Below are positions 26,433 through 34,670 of a stretch of DNA of 64,000 nucleotides, piece after piece. This DNA is from JANLVJ01 sp031363945 (GTDB taxonomy: Bacteria; Bacteroidota; Bacteroidia; Sphingobacteriales; Sphingobacteriaceae): positions 1 through 64,000 of the forward strand of contig JANLVJ010000078.1 of NCBI GenBank assembly GCA_031363945.1, in the 5' to 3' direction. A model generated the notes under the pieces. That model did no database searches, had not been told where the DNA came from, and saw only the letters and a list, made by a program, of their open reading frames with translations. Each line of letters begins with the position of its first letter. The first letter of the stretch is position 1. The translations under genes were made by a program, and so were the position numbers.

Positions 26433-28451
26433 ATGAGCACTTTATTTAAGTATAAATCTGTTTTAGTTTTTCTTTTTGCCTGCCTGCAAACCAATTCTGG
26501 TATTGCACAGCAGATTGTGTATGATTCGTACGTCAAATTTATCAATCCAATTATCGGCACAGCTGGGAATAATACTGTTTATCCGGGTGTTAGTATGCCC
26601 TTTGGTATGGTCCAGGTAAGCCCCGATACCCGCGTAATTTTAAAGAAGGGCCTGACCTATACCTACACAGATACTTCAATTATCGGTTTTAACCAAATTC
26701 ATCATCTTGGTTCGGATAAACCGGGGTCAGCAACAGTTTCACTTATGCCAGGTATAGGTTCACTGGGCGATCTTACGGCTGATAGTACCCAATTATTAGG
26801 ATACCGCTCAGCATTTTCACATACTGATGAATTTGCTAGTGCAGGATATTATTCTGTATTTCTGAATACCTACGGCATAAAAGCCGAACTGACTTCAACA
26901 GAAAGAGTCGGCTTTTCACGATTTACTTTTCCTGTGAAGACGATAGGCCATATACTATTAACGCTTGGGCCTTCAGCAGGTTCAAATAAGGCTCATCTTG
27001 GGAATATTGAACTCTTGAACCACACAACAGTAAGAGGGTTTGAATATGTGGGCTTGCCTTTAAGCATGCATAAAGTTTATTTCACACTGGTTTTTTCAAA
27101 ACCCTACAAGTCAGCTATTTTGTATGCCAATGGACAGATTCAGAAGCCCAGGTCGAAAGCAACCAGTGCGGCTGATACCAGGGCTGAATTTATCTTTCGA
27201 AAAGCAGGAACAGTTTTGGCCAAACTTTCACTGTCGATAGTTGATCAATCAGGATCTGATCTAAACTTGAAAGCCGAGTTATCAGGCTGGAACTTCGATT
27301 CACTTAAAAATCAATCTGCAATAAATTGGGATCATGCTTTATCAGGTATAAAAACTGAAGGGAATGTTGATTCTATTAAGACACTATTTTACACGGCTCT
27401 TTATCATTGCTTTCTGACCCCAACCTTAGACTGTGATGCTGACCGAAGGTATCTTGGTAAGGACGGCAAAATATATACTGCAAATTTTACCCATTATGAT
27501 GTTTCATCTTTTCCTGACCATCAGCGTTTAAATTTTGCCTTGCTTGATCTGATAGCTCCAGATCGTATGATAGATTATTTTCATTCACTTCTAACATCCC
27601 AGCAGGAACTTAAAAAAAATACCCAGCCCAATCAGCAACTTCAATCATCTCTGGGCATTAAACAGATTTCAATTCTGGCTGATGCCTGTTTTCAGGGAAT
27701 CTTGCCTTTAACGGTAACACTGCCTGTGTATGAAGAAATTGTAAAACTTACACATGTTTGGCAAGCATCTAAAACGGGCGCTTTACTAGCAGAAAATAAT
27801 ACCTTCGATTTGCCAACAACCTATATCAATGCATCACGGCTTGCAAAAATGCTTCATAAGTTTGAAGACTACCAGTTCTTCATGCGGCAATATGCCATAT
27901 CCCAACATGCTGATGAGGTAAAAGGTAAACCTCAATTAAAATCGGGGGTACCTGTTTTAAACGCATCTAACATTTCCTACACTGATTTCAAGCAGTTGCC
28001 AGTAAGGTCTATCGATCCATTCAAAAAACTACATCTGGCCTTATATAAAAATAGTGCCGGGGGCTTACCAGCGGCTGAACAGGGAATTGAATCATCTGCC
28101 TGGTATGTCTTTAATGCAATTGGAATTTATCCGCTGAATTTAGCTGATGGCAATTTTTACTTAACTACCCCCTTGTTTTCAAAAACAATCGTTTCAGCAA
28201 ATAATAAAACTAAATTTATCGTTTCATTAATTAATAATTCATTACCCGATCAATATATTTCTTCAGCAATATTAAATAATCAATATCTTAAATTGATGTA
28301 TATAGCCTCCGGAAGTTTAAATAATGGAGCTATCATAAAACTTGATAACCAGCTCATCAGTAACTCTAGTGTACCATCTTTATCACACGATAAAGGCAAG
28401 CTGATAAGAAAGATACATAAAAAAGGAAAAAATAAGGCTGTTTCGCCTTGA
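26433..28451 (+). CDS. Exported GH92-like protein, probably inactive
   Basis: 672 aa with a signal peptide (about 1-26, ending GIAQQ). The order of conserved blocks is that of GH92 exo-alpha-mannosidases: FINPIIGTAGNNTVYPGVSMPFGMVQ, IGFNQIHHLG, LFYTALYHCFLTP, the RLNFALLDLIAPDRM region (normally WDTYRAxHPL), and SSAWYVFNAIGIYPLN. The catalytic Asp pair expected in GNDDCGQMSAW is replaced by PAAEQGIESSAW (546-557), and the general-acid Glu block (LEYAYDDW) by FDLPTTYIN (458-466), so hydrolysis looks impossible. The protein is some 80 residues shorter than usual. It is probably cotranscribed with spt and the GH125-like gene. A binding or scaffolding role is conceivable but unproven. Confidence 0.75.
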   Translation: MSTLFKYKSVLVFLFACLQTNSGIAQQIVYDSYVKFINPIIGTAGNNTVYPGVSMPFGMVQVSPDTRVILKKGLTYTYTDTSIIGFNQIHHLGSDKPGSATVSLMPGIGSLGDLTADSTQLLGYRSAFSHTDEFASAGYYSVFLNTYGIKAELTSTERVGFSRFTFPVKTIGHILLTLGPSAGSNKAHLGNIELLNHTTVRGFEYVGLPLSMHKVYFTLVFSKPYKSAILYANGQIQKPRSKATSAADTRAEFIFRKAGTVLAKLSLSIVDQSGSDLNLKAELSGWNFDSLKNQSAINWDHALSGIKTEGNVDSIKTLFYTALYHCFLTPTLDCDADRRYLGKDGKIYTANFTHYDVSSFPDHQRLNFALLDLIAPDRMIDYFHSLLTSQQELKKNTQPNQQLQSSLGIKQISILADACFQGILPLTVTLPVYEEIVKLTHVWQASKTGALLAENNTFDLPTTYINASRLAKMLHKFEDYQFFMRQYAISQHADEVKGKPQLKSGVPVLNASNISYTDFKQLPVRSIDPFKKLHLALYKNSAGGLPAAEQGIESSAWYVFNAIGIYPLNLADGNFYLTTPLFSKTIVSANNKTKFIVSLINNSLPDQYISSAILNNQYLKLMYIASGSLNNGAIIKLDNQLISNSSVPSLSHDKGKLIRKIHKKGKNKAVSP

Positions 28452-28477
28452 ATTAAAGCATTTTAGACTGTTTTAAG

Positions 28478-28508
28478 TTTGTTATTCAAAAAATTCATTA
28501 TACTTTAG
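28478..28508 (+). promoter_or_regulatory. Promoter of the histone-like gene
   Basis: TTTG (28478-28481), exactly 19 nt, then TACTTTAG (28501-28508) fit TTTG-N19-TAnnTTTG with one change in the -7 box. They lie 45 nt before the ATG. Confidence 0.65.
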
Positions 28509-28553
28509 TAACGGAAATTATTAATTATTTAAAAACAAAATTAGTATCTCAAC

Positions 28554-28736
28554 ATGGAAAAATTTAACAAAATTAAAGCGCTGATCACTGAACTAGAGGC
28601 TGACGCAGATAAATTTTATAATAAGGGCAATAGTGCTGCTGGCACCAGGGTAAGAAAAGGTCTTCAAGATCTGAAGAATCTTGCTCAGGAAGTTCGCCTT
28701 GAAGTACAGGATAAGAAAAATCTCGAAACGAAATAG
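28554..28736 (+). CDS. Histone H1-like protein
   Basis: 60 aa, highly charged, helical, without signal peptide. FYNKGNSAAGTRVRKGLQDLKNLAQEVR matches the small histone H1/Hc1-like DNA-binding proteins common in Bacteroidota. It probably coats or compacts the nucleoid. It has its own consensus promoter and a hairpin downstream, so it is monocistronic and perhaps strongly expressed. It is shorter than the chlamydial Hc1 and lacks the lysine-rich tail. Confidence 0.85.
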   Translation: MEKFNKIKALITELEADADKFYNKGNSAAGTRVRKGLQDLKNLAQEVRLEVQDKKNLETK

Positions 28737-28759
28737 TTTCAATATAACTATGCATTTTA

Positions 28760-28791
28760 AGAGAAATAGCCTGTAAACAAGCTATTTCTCT
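28760..28791. terminator. Hairpin between convergent genes
   Basis: AGAGAAATAGC pairs perfectly with GCTATTTCTCT over a 10-nt loop, between the histone-like gene and convergent dapA. Neither side has a proper T run, so it is a good hairpin but an imperfect intrinsic terminator. Confidence 0.5.
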
Positions 28792-28858
28792 AACTGTTAT
28801 TCAATACATTTCATTTGCTTATAATTCATCGAATGCTCACATAGCTGTTGGTGACGAT

Positions 28859-29758
28859 TTAGTTTTTATTCGTTCCCTGAAGTATATATAGCAATGCCTG
28901 AATCTTCTCATATAAGCCAGCGCTGACCTTTACCAATGGTAATCTGAGCTCATCCTGGCAAATACCCAGTTGGTGTAGCATTGCTTTAACACCTGCTGGA
29001 TTTCCTTCTGCAAAAATCAGCCCGATTATTTCTGCAATGCTTTTATGAATTTGCAGGGCTTCAGAGTAATTACCCTTTAGTGAGAGGCTGATTAATTTAG
29101 CAATTTCAGCAGGAAGGGCATTTGCAATTACTGAGATCAGACCATCTCCTCCAATTGACATAATTGGCAGGGCTATTGCATCGTCACCTGCAATAAACAG
29201 AAAATCAGCAGGCTTATCTTTTAGAATCTGATCGAACTGCGTAAAATTACCCGATGCTTCTTTGATGCCAATGATATGGTCATACTCATGAGCAAGTCTT
29301 AGTGTAGTTTCTGCTGAGATATTGGAACCTGTTCTGCCTGGAACATTGTATAACAAAAGAGGTAGAGGTGATACTTCAGCCAAAGCCTGATAATGCCTGT
29401 AAATACCTTCTTGATTTGGTTTATTGTAATAGGGGCTTGCAGATAAAATTGCAGTAAAACCCATGGACATAAAATTGCGCAACTCATTAACAAGAGCCCG
29501 GGTATCATTACTTCCTATACCCGCAACAACAGGCAGCCGATTATTATTCACCTCAAGAATAAATTCAAGAATTATTCTTTTTTCTCTTGTATCTAGGGTC
29601 GGTGGTTCACCAGTTGTTCCCAGAGCAACCAGGTAATTTATTCCACCTGCAATGATATGCTCTATCAGTGCTTTTAATGCGTCAAAATCAACCTCTCCTG
29701 AACAGGTAAATGGGGTTACAAGAGCCACCCCGCTACCTCTTAATAGGCTATTATTCAT
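28859..29758 (-). CDS. dapA: 4-hydroxy-tetrahydrodipicolinate synthase
   Basis: TIM-barrel class I aldolase that condenses pyruvate with aspartate semialdehyde, feeding lysine and the meso-DAP used by murE. Visible residues are TTG (48-50), the catalytic tyrosine Y137 with R142 in LYNVPGRTG, and the Schiff-base lysine K166 in GIKEASGN. 299 aa is typical. It is the last gene of a minus-strand run ligA, DUF6913, dapA, starting 2 nt after the DUF6913 stop. Confidence 0.96.
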   Translation of the reverse strand: MNNSLLRGSGVALVTPFTCSGEVDFDALKALIEHIIAGGINYLVALGTTGEPPTLDTREKRIILEFILEVNNNRLPVVAGIGSNDTRALVNELRNFMSMGFTAILSASPYYNKPNQEGIYRHYQALAEVSPLPLLLYNVPGRTGSNISAETTLRLAHEYDHIIGIKEASGNFTQFDQILKDKPADFLFIAGDDAIALPIMSIGGDGLISVIANALPAEIAKLISLSLKGNYSEALQIHKSIAEIIGLIFAEGNPAGVKAMLHQLGICQDELRLPLVKVSAGLYEKIQALLYILQGTNKN

Positions 29759-29760
29759 TA

Positions 29761-30300
29761 TTATAAGCTTAACAGGTACTGCTTTACCTGATCTGTAAAA
29801 TTAAATATATCTGGCTTTTGCCATGTATCAAGCATGAAGTGGTATAAACCATGGCTATTTCTATCATAGCGCCCAACTTTGATTTTTGATTTTGACAGTG
29901 CAAGCAGATATGTTACTGGAAGGTAGTCTTCTTGTGTGAGATCTATTAATATATCAAAATCATTATCCAGGAAATTTAATATACGGTAGCCTCTTGGAAT
30001 ATTACGCCAGTCAAATTCTTCTTCTTTGAGCTGGGTAAAATTCATATTAGTAAGCCTTGACTTGGCTACAGGAAAGCCTATAGTAGCCCCTAAAATTATG
30101 CTTGTTTTTTTATGTTCCCATAGAAAGGAGATTAGATCTGTCACAGCTACCATTTCAGCCTCCGTTCTTGCGTAAAACAGAATACCAAACTTGGTAGCTT
30201 TCTCGAAAGATATTGTCTCAGCAGCAGCCATCCCCTTAGCAATGGCCTGCTTGAGCACAAGATTACCAGATATTTTTTTGACTTGGTCTACTAAATTCAT
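29761..30300 (-). CDS. DUF6913 family protein
   Basis: 179 aa cytosolic protein without signal or membrane segment. It resembles a Bacteroidota family of unknown function often found beside dapA (DUF6913, from memory). Features include GILFYARTEAEM, DWRNIPRGYRILNFLDNDFDILIDLTQEDYLPVTYLLALSKSKIKVGRY and HFMLDT. This has the pattern of an alpha/beta domain that could bind a nucleotide or sugar. The start overlaps ligA by 4 nt (ATGA) and dapA follows 2 nt later, so all three are surely cotranscribed. Function unknown. Confidence 0.8.
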   Translation of the reverse strand: MNLVDQVKKISGNLVLKQAIAKGMAAAETISFEKATKFGILFYARTEAEMVAVTDLISFLWEHKKTSIILGATIGFPVAKSRLTNMNFTQLKEEEFDWRNIPRGYRILNFLDNDFDILIDLTQEDYLPVTYLLALSKSKIKVGRYDRNSHGLYHFMLDTWQKPDIFNFTDQVKQYLLSL

Positions 30301-32312
30301 ACTAATAAATTGATTAGTTCAGCTTCAGTCAGCAATTGGATATTTAATTTTAATGCTTTTTCAAGTTTTGCCGGACCCATCTTATCGCCTGCTACGAGGA
30401 AATCAAGTTTAGAAGAGACTCCAGTTAATAATTTCCCCCCGTTTGCGAGTATAATTTCATTAAGTTCCTCTCTTGAATGCGCTGTAAATGTGCCAGAGAT
30501 TAAGAACGTTTTACCGCTTAATTTGGTACTCTCCAAGATTGTTTCCTGGCTTAAAACTTGCATTTTTAACCCAGCAATTTTTAATTTTTCAATTAGCTCT
30601 TTATTAGCGGGCTGATCAAAATAACTAAGTACAGATTCGGCAATTCTTTCACCAACTTCTTCAGCAGCAAGTAGTTCTTCGAAGCCTGCCTGTTCTAAAG
30701 CGTCGATATTTCTAAAATGCCGACCCAATTTTATAGCAACTGTGGCACCAACAAATCTGATTCCTAAGCCAAATAAAACTCTTTCAAAGGGCATTTCCTT
30801 AGATTTCTCTATGCCCTCAAGCATATTACTAATTGTACGTTCACCAAAACGCTCAATTTTCGAGATCGCCCTAACTTTGTCTTTCAACTCATAAATATCG
30901 GCAATGTTATGCAGGATTCCTGCTTTAAACAGTTGTTCTGTTGTTTCATCGCCCAAACCTTGAATATCCATGGCTTTGCGGCCAATAAAATGCTGCATTC
31001 TGCCAACTAGTTGGGGTTGACATCCAGTATCATTACTACAATACCAGGCAGCTTCACCGTCTTGCCGAACCAAATTTGAATGGCAGACAGGGCATATCTC
31101 AGGGTACTTTAATTCAACTGAATCAAGCGGTCTTTTATCAAGGTTTACACTGGTAATTTTGGGAATTATTTCGCCCCCTTTTTCTAATCTGACAGTATCA
31201 CCAATTCGCAAACCCAGTCGTTCTATTTCGTTGGCATTGTGCAAAGTTGCACGTTTGACAGTTGTTCCGGCAAGGTGTACAGGCATGAGATTGGCTACCG
31301 GAGTTACTGCTCCTGTACGTCCAACCTGGTAGGATACTGAATTTAGTATTGTTTCAACCTGTTCAGCTTTGTATTTATAAGAAATTGCCCATCTTGGTGT
31401 TTTAGCCGTAAAACCCAATTCATCTTGCTGGGCATAACTATTTACTTTAAGTACGATACCATCGATATCAAAACTCAGCTTGAACCGTTCTTTTTCAAAA
31501 TGATCTATAAACTCAAGCACCTGATCAACGCTGTTGCAGATCTGTGAGTGCTTTGAAATATTGAAGCCCCAGCTGCGTGCTGCTTCGAGACTTTCCCAAT
31601 GTGTTTTGAACGGTAGACGTGGGCCCATTACTGAGTATAGGAAACAGTCAAGTGGGCGGCGTCCAACTTCAGCTGAATCCTGTAATTTAATTGTACCTGC
31701 GGCAAAGTTACGAGGGTTAGCATAGGGTGCCTGCAGCAGTTCTTCCCGCTCTTTATTTAATAAGTCAAAAGCCTTACGGTGCATGATTACTTCACCTCGT
31801 ATTTCAAACAAAGGTGGTACGTGATCACCCTTCAAGCGCTTGGGTATAGAAGAAATTGTTCTGATATTATTGGTCACATTATCACCCTTGGTACCATCAC
31901 CCCTGGTTACAGCCTGCTGAAACTGCCCATCCTGATAGGTAAGGCTGATAGCAGCCCCATCAAATTTCAATTCACAGACATATTCAAAATCATCACCGAT
32001 CATTTTTCTGATTCGGTTATCAAAATCAATCAGGTCTTGTTCATTATAGGTATTACCCAATGAAAGCATTGGGTAGGTATGTTTTACTGTAATAAATTCT
32101 TTTGTTATCTCACCTCCGATTAATTGAGAAGGTGAATCAGGACTTAAAAACTCAGGATAGGCTAATTCCAGATCCTGCAATTCTTTTAATAGAATGTCAA
32201 ATTCAAGATCAGAAATTGATGGGCTGGCCAGGGTATAATACGCATAGTTATGATGCTGTAATTCTTTGGTAAGCCAGGTAATTCGCTCTATAGCATCGGT
32301 TCTGGTGATCAT
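30297..32312 (-). CDS. ligA: NAD-dependent DNA ligase
   Basis: Seals nicks in replication and repair using NAD+. An N-terminal Ia domain (HHNYAYYTLASPSISD) precedes the adenylation domain, with nucleophile K116 in ELKFDGAA. An OB fold, a Cys4 zinc finger (CPVCHSN...WYCSNDTGC), helix-hairpin-helix repeats and a C-terminal BRCT domain (about 595-671) follow. 671 aa is standard and all domains are complete. A possible promoter on the minus strand combines TATCTTTC (32338-32331) with TTG 21 nt upstream. Confidence 0.97.
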   Translation of the reverse strand: MITRTDAIERITWLTKELQHHNYAYYTLASPSISDLEFDILLKELQDLELAYPEFLSPDSPSQLIGGEITKEFITVKHTYPMLSLGNTYNEQDLIDFDNRIRKMIGDDFEYVCELKFDGAAISLTYQDGQFQQAVTRGDGTKGDNVTNNIRTISSIPKRLKGDHVPPLFEIRGEVIMHRKAFDLLNKEREELLQAPYANPRNFAAGTIKLQDSAEVGRRPLDCFLYSVMGPRLPFKTHWESLEAARSWGFNISKHSQICNSVDQVLEFIDHFEKERFKLSFDIDGIVLKVNSYAQQDELGFTAKTPRWAISYKYKAEQVETILNSVSYQVGRTGAVTPVANLMPVHLAGTTVKRATLHNANEIERLGLRIGDTVRLEKGGEIIPKITSVNLDKRPLDSVELKYPEICPVCHSNLVRQDGEAAWYCSNDTGCQPQLVGRMQHFIGRKAMDIQGLGDETTEQLFKAGILHNIADIYELKDKVRAISKIERFGERTISNMLEGIEKSKEMPFERVLFGLGIRFVGATVAIKLGRHFRNIDALEQAGFEELLAAEEVGERIAESVLSYFDQPANKELIEKLKIAGLKMQVLSQETILESTKLSGKTFLISGTFTAHSREELNEIILANGGKLLTGVSSKLDFLVAGDKMGPAKLEKALKLNIQLLTEAELINLLV

Positions 32313-32398
32313 ACAGCTTTTAAATTGGTAGAAAGATATAAAATGAATCAGTAAAAAGCCAATTGGCGATCATTTAAAGCCATATTTAGGATAAACCT

Positions 32399-32510
32399 AA
32401 CTTGGGCAAAGCCTTAGTCAGGGCGAATCTGATTCAGACAAACTTATCAAGTTTAAGCCCTTGTCAGAACGAACCAGATTAAGTCAATCTGATTAAGGCA
32501 AACCTGACTT
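32399..32510. repeat. Degenerate ~15-bp tandem repeat
   Basis: About seven units of 14-16 nt resembling TTAAGGCAAATCTGA follow each other. AATCTGATTCAGACAAAC (32426) and AATCTGATTAAGGCAAAC (32486) are the best matched. The tract runs from the ligA upstream region into the last few codons of the neighbouring minus-strand gene, whose stop is at 32493. Confidence 0.6.
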
Positions 32511-33170
32511 TTCTATTTCATCATATATGGCAAGGTATCCAGGTTCAATCCGGTGCATATACTTAATTATCATTTTTTTTAGCCCTGTTTTTTCAATTTT
32601 ACTGAATTTTGTCTTCCAAAGCCGCTCACAAATACGGTCAAGGGAATAAATGATACCTTCAGGTTCAATATACCTACTCAGATAGCCTTGACTTATAAAA
32701 TTGGCCAGAAACAGTGGAAATCCTGTAGGATTATCGCTTTCTGAGAAGATGAAAAATTTTTCAAGAGTTGCCCTTTCTACTTTTGATAACTGCTGATACA
32801 ACACGACAGGGTCTACCTTTCTGGTTTTAAGTAACATGCCATCAAGGCATAATTCCAATAAAATATGGGCCATAAAAAATGTATATGGTCCTGGATTCAG
32901 AAATAAAGGCTTGATCTGAGATTTCAGGTAGGCGGTTTCCTGAATAAAAAAACTTGAGTTATGAAAGTATTTATCAATGGCTTTATGACGTTCCCAACCC
33001 CTCAATAAAGAAGCGGTCCCGGGATTTTGTAGTAGATCAATGATATGTCTGCCTGGTTTCAGTGCGGCTTTCTTATGAAAAGAATGTGACAGATCAGGTA
33101 ATAGCCCTCCAAGAATCAGTTCAGGGTTATTGCTTTGTTGATCAAAATAATAATGAGATAAATAGTTCAT
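32493..33170 (-). CDS. DUF479/ACP phosphodiesterase-like protein
   Basis: 225 aa, all-helical, cytosolic. MNYLSHYYFD, LGGLLPDLSHSF, the WERHKAIDKYFHNS segment and FFMAHILLELCLDGMLL follow the pattern of the acyl-carrier-protein phosphodiesterase (AcpH, DUF479) family, an HD-like helical fold; the H and D residues could bind metal. The match is distant, so removal of phosphopantetheine from ACP is only a possibility. Its 3' end lies in a degenerate tandem repeat. It diverges from tyrS. Confidence 0.65.
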   Translation of the reverse strand: MNYLSHYYFDQQSNNPELILGGLLPDLSHSFHKKAALKPGRHIIDLLQNPGTASLLRGWERHKAIDKYFHNSSFFIQETAYLKSQIKPLFLNPGPYTFFMAHILLELCLDGMLLKTRKVDPVVLYQQLSKVERATLEKFFIFSESDNPTGFPLFLANFISQGYLSRYIEPEGIIYSLDRICERLWKTKFSKIEKTGLKKMIIKYMHRIEPGYLAIYDEIEKSGLP

Positions 33171-33226
33171 TTGTGCAATACAAATGACCTGATTTAAAAA
33201 CTCATTGTCTAATTTATCTTCAATAT

Positions 33227-33256
33227 CTTGAAAAAAGTAATAAGCGGTTATCTTTG
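33227..33256 (+). promoter_or_regulatory. Promoter of tyrS
   Basis: CTTG (33227-33230), 18 nt, then TATCTTTG (33249-33256) fit the Bacteroidota consensus with a spacer one base short. They lie 23 nt before the tyrS ATG. Confidence 0.65.
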
Positions 33257-33279
33257 CGGCCGGTTAAATATAAATAAGC

Positions 33280-34563
33280 ATGAAGGTTAATTTCATAGAA
33301 GAGCTACGCTGGCGGGGTATGATCCAGGATATAATGCCTGGAACAGAAGAAGCATTACTAAACAGAAGTTGCTCGGCATATATAGGTTTTGACCCAACTG
33401 CGCCTTCTTTGACTGTTGGTAATCTCGTTGCAATCATGTTACTTGTTCATTTTCAGCGGGCAGGTCATAAGCCTTATGTCTTGATGGGTGGGGCCACAGG
33501 TATGGTTGGTGACCCTTCAGGGAAATCTGAAGAACGCAAGCAAATGTCACTAGATACGATTGCTTATAATGTTGAGTATCAGAAAAAACAGTTTTATAAG
33601 TTTCTTGATTTTGGTACTGGTGATTCAAAAGCTGAAATGCTTAATAATTTTGACTGGTTTGGACAGATAAAATTACTTGACTTTTTACGTGATGTAGGCA
33701 AGCATCTGACCCTGAATTATATGATGGCCAAAGATTCTGTGAAGAGTCGTATGGAAACAGGAATCTCTTTTACTGAATTTTCTTACCAGTTACTCCAGGG
33801 TTATGATTTTTACCACCTGAATCAGCAGCATGACGTTAGCCTGCAAATGGGTGGCTCAGATCAATGGGGTAATATCACGGCAGGAACAGAATTAATTCGT
33901 AGAATGTCTGGTGCAGAAGCTTTTGCCCTGACTTCTCCACTGCTTTTAAAAGCAGATGGTACAAAATTTGGAAAATCAGCTGAGGGCAATGTCTGGCTCG
34001 ATGCTGAACTTACAAGCCCCTATAAATTTTATCAGTTCTGGTTAAACAGCGCAGATGATGAAATTGCGAAATTTATTCGGTACTTCAGTTTGCTCAGCCA
34101 ACCGGAAGTTGAAAGTCTTGAAGCCGAACATCAAAACGCTCCTCATTTACGAATTTTGCAGAAGACCCTTGCAAAAGAACTGACTGTTCGTATTCATGGT
34201 CTTCAAGCATACCAAAAAGCCATAAAGTCTGCAGAATTTCTCTTTGGTGGAGGCTCAATAGAGTTTCTACAAGAGCTAAATGCTGCTGACCTGATCCAGT
34301 TATTTGAAGGCCTGCCTCAGTTTCAGATTAAGGCTGCTGAATTAGAAACCCAGCCAGATATTTTAGAACTATTGGCTGTAAAGACAGCCATATTCACTTC
34401 AAAAAGTGAAGCCCGTAAATTAATTGAGGGCGGTGGCCTGATCTTAAATAAAGTCAAGCTGACAGATCCTGCATTCAAGGTAAGTGAGGCCGACTTACTG
34501 GCTTCAAGGTATATGGTTGTTCAAAAAGGAAAGAAGAATTACTTTTTACTAGAGGTTATCTAA
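33280..34563 (+). CDS. tyrS: Tyrosyl-tRNA synthetase
   Basis: Class I aminoacyl-tRNA synthetase. The tyrosine-binding YIGFDPTAPSLTVGN contains the HIGH-equivalent (here LTVGN), with GATGMVGDPSGK after it. QMGGSDQWGNI follows, and KFGKS is the KMSKS-equivalent. A C-terminal S4 RNA-binding domain (about 355-427, KSEARKLIEGGGLILNKVK) completes it. 427 aa is normal. The replaced H in HIGH is an oddity, but the second position of this motif is variable in TyrS. It converges on a minus-strand gene with a 19-bp tandem repeat between them. Confidence 0.95.
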   Translation: MKVNFIEELRWRGMIQDIMPGTEEALLNRSCSAYIGFDPTAPSLTVGNLVAIMLLVHFQRAGHKPYVLMGGATGMVGDPSGKSEERKQMSLDTIAYNVEYQKKQFYKFLDFGTGDSKAEMLNNFDWFGQIKLLDFLRDVGKHLTLNYMMAKDSVKSRMETGISFTEFSYQLLQGYDFYHLNQQHDVSLQMGGSDQWGNITAGTELIRRMSGAEAFALTSPLLLKADGTKFGKSAEGNVWLDAELTSPYKFYQFWLNSADDEIAKFIRYFSLLSQPEVESLEAEHQNAPHLRILQKTLAKELTVRIHGLQAYQKAIKSAEFLFGGGSIEFLQELNAADLIQLFEGLPQFQIKAAELETQPDILELLAVKTAIFTSKSEARKLIEGGGLILNKVKLTDPAFKVSEADLLASRYMVVQKGKKNYFLLEVI

Positions 34564-34593
34564 CGGGTTTAGTTTGAAATTAAGCAGTATGGG

Positions 34594-34670
34594 GCGTAGA
34601 TTAGAGAATGAGGCGTAGATTACAGCAAGCAGCGTAGATTACAGCATGCGGCATAGATTACAGCTCTGCC
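34594..34670. repeat. Four-copy 19-bp tandem repeat
   Basis: The core (C)GTAGATTA begins at 34595, 34614, 34633 and as CATAGATTA at 34652, an exact 19-nt period. Units 2 and 3 share GCGTAGATTACAGCA. The array fills the space between the convergent tyrS and acyl-transferase genes, and its last unit supplies the final codons and the stop (34658) of the latter. Confidence 0.85.

Noticed and set aside
25017..28451. Decaying pseudogenes
   Set aside because: Both frames are uninterrupted over their full length with signal peptides and well-kept non-catalytic blocks, so catalytic loss with retained function is the more likely reading, though decay at an early stage is not excluded.
32399..34670. 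CRISPR array
   Set aside because: The two repeat tracts are contiguous tandem repeats of 15 and 19 bp without spacers, and no cas gene is present.
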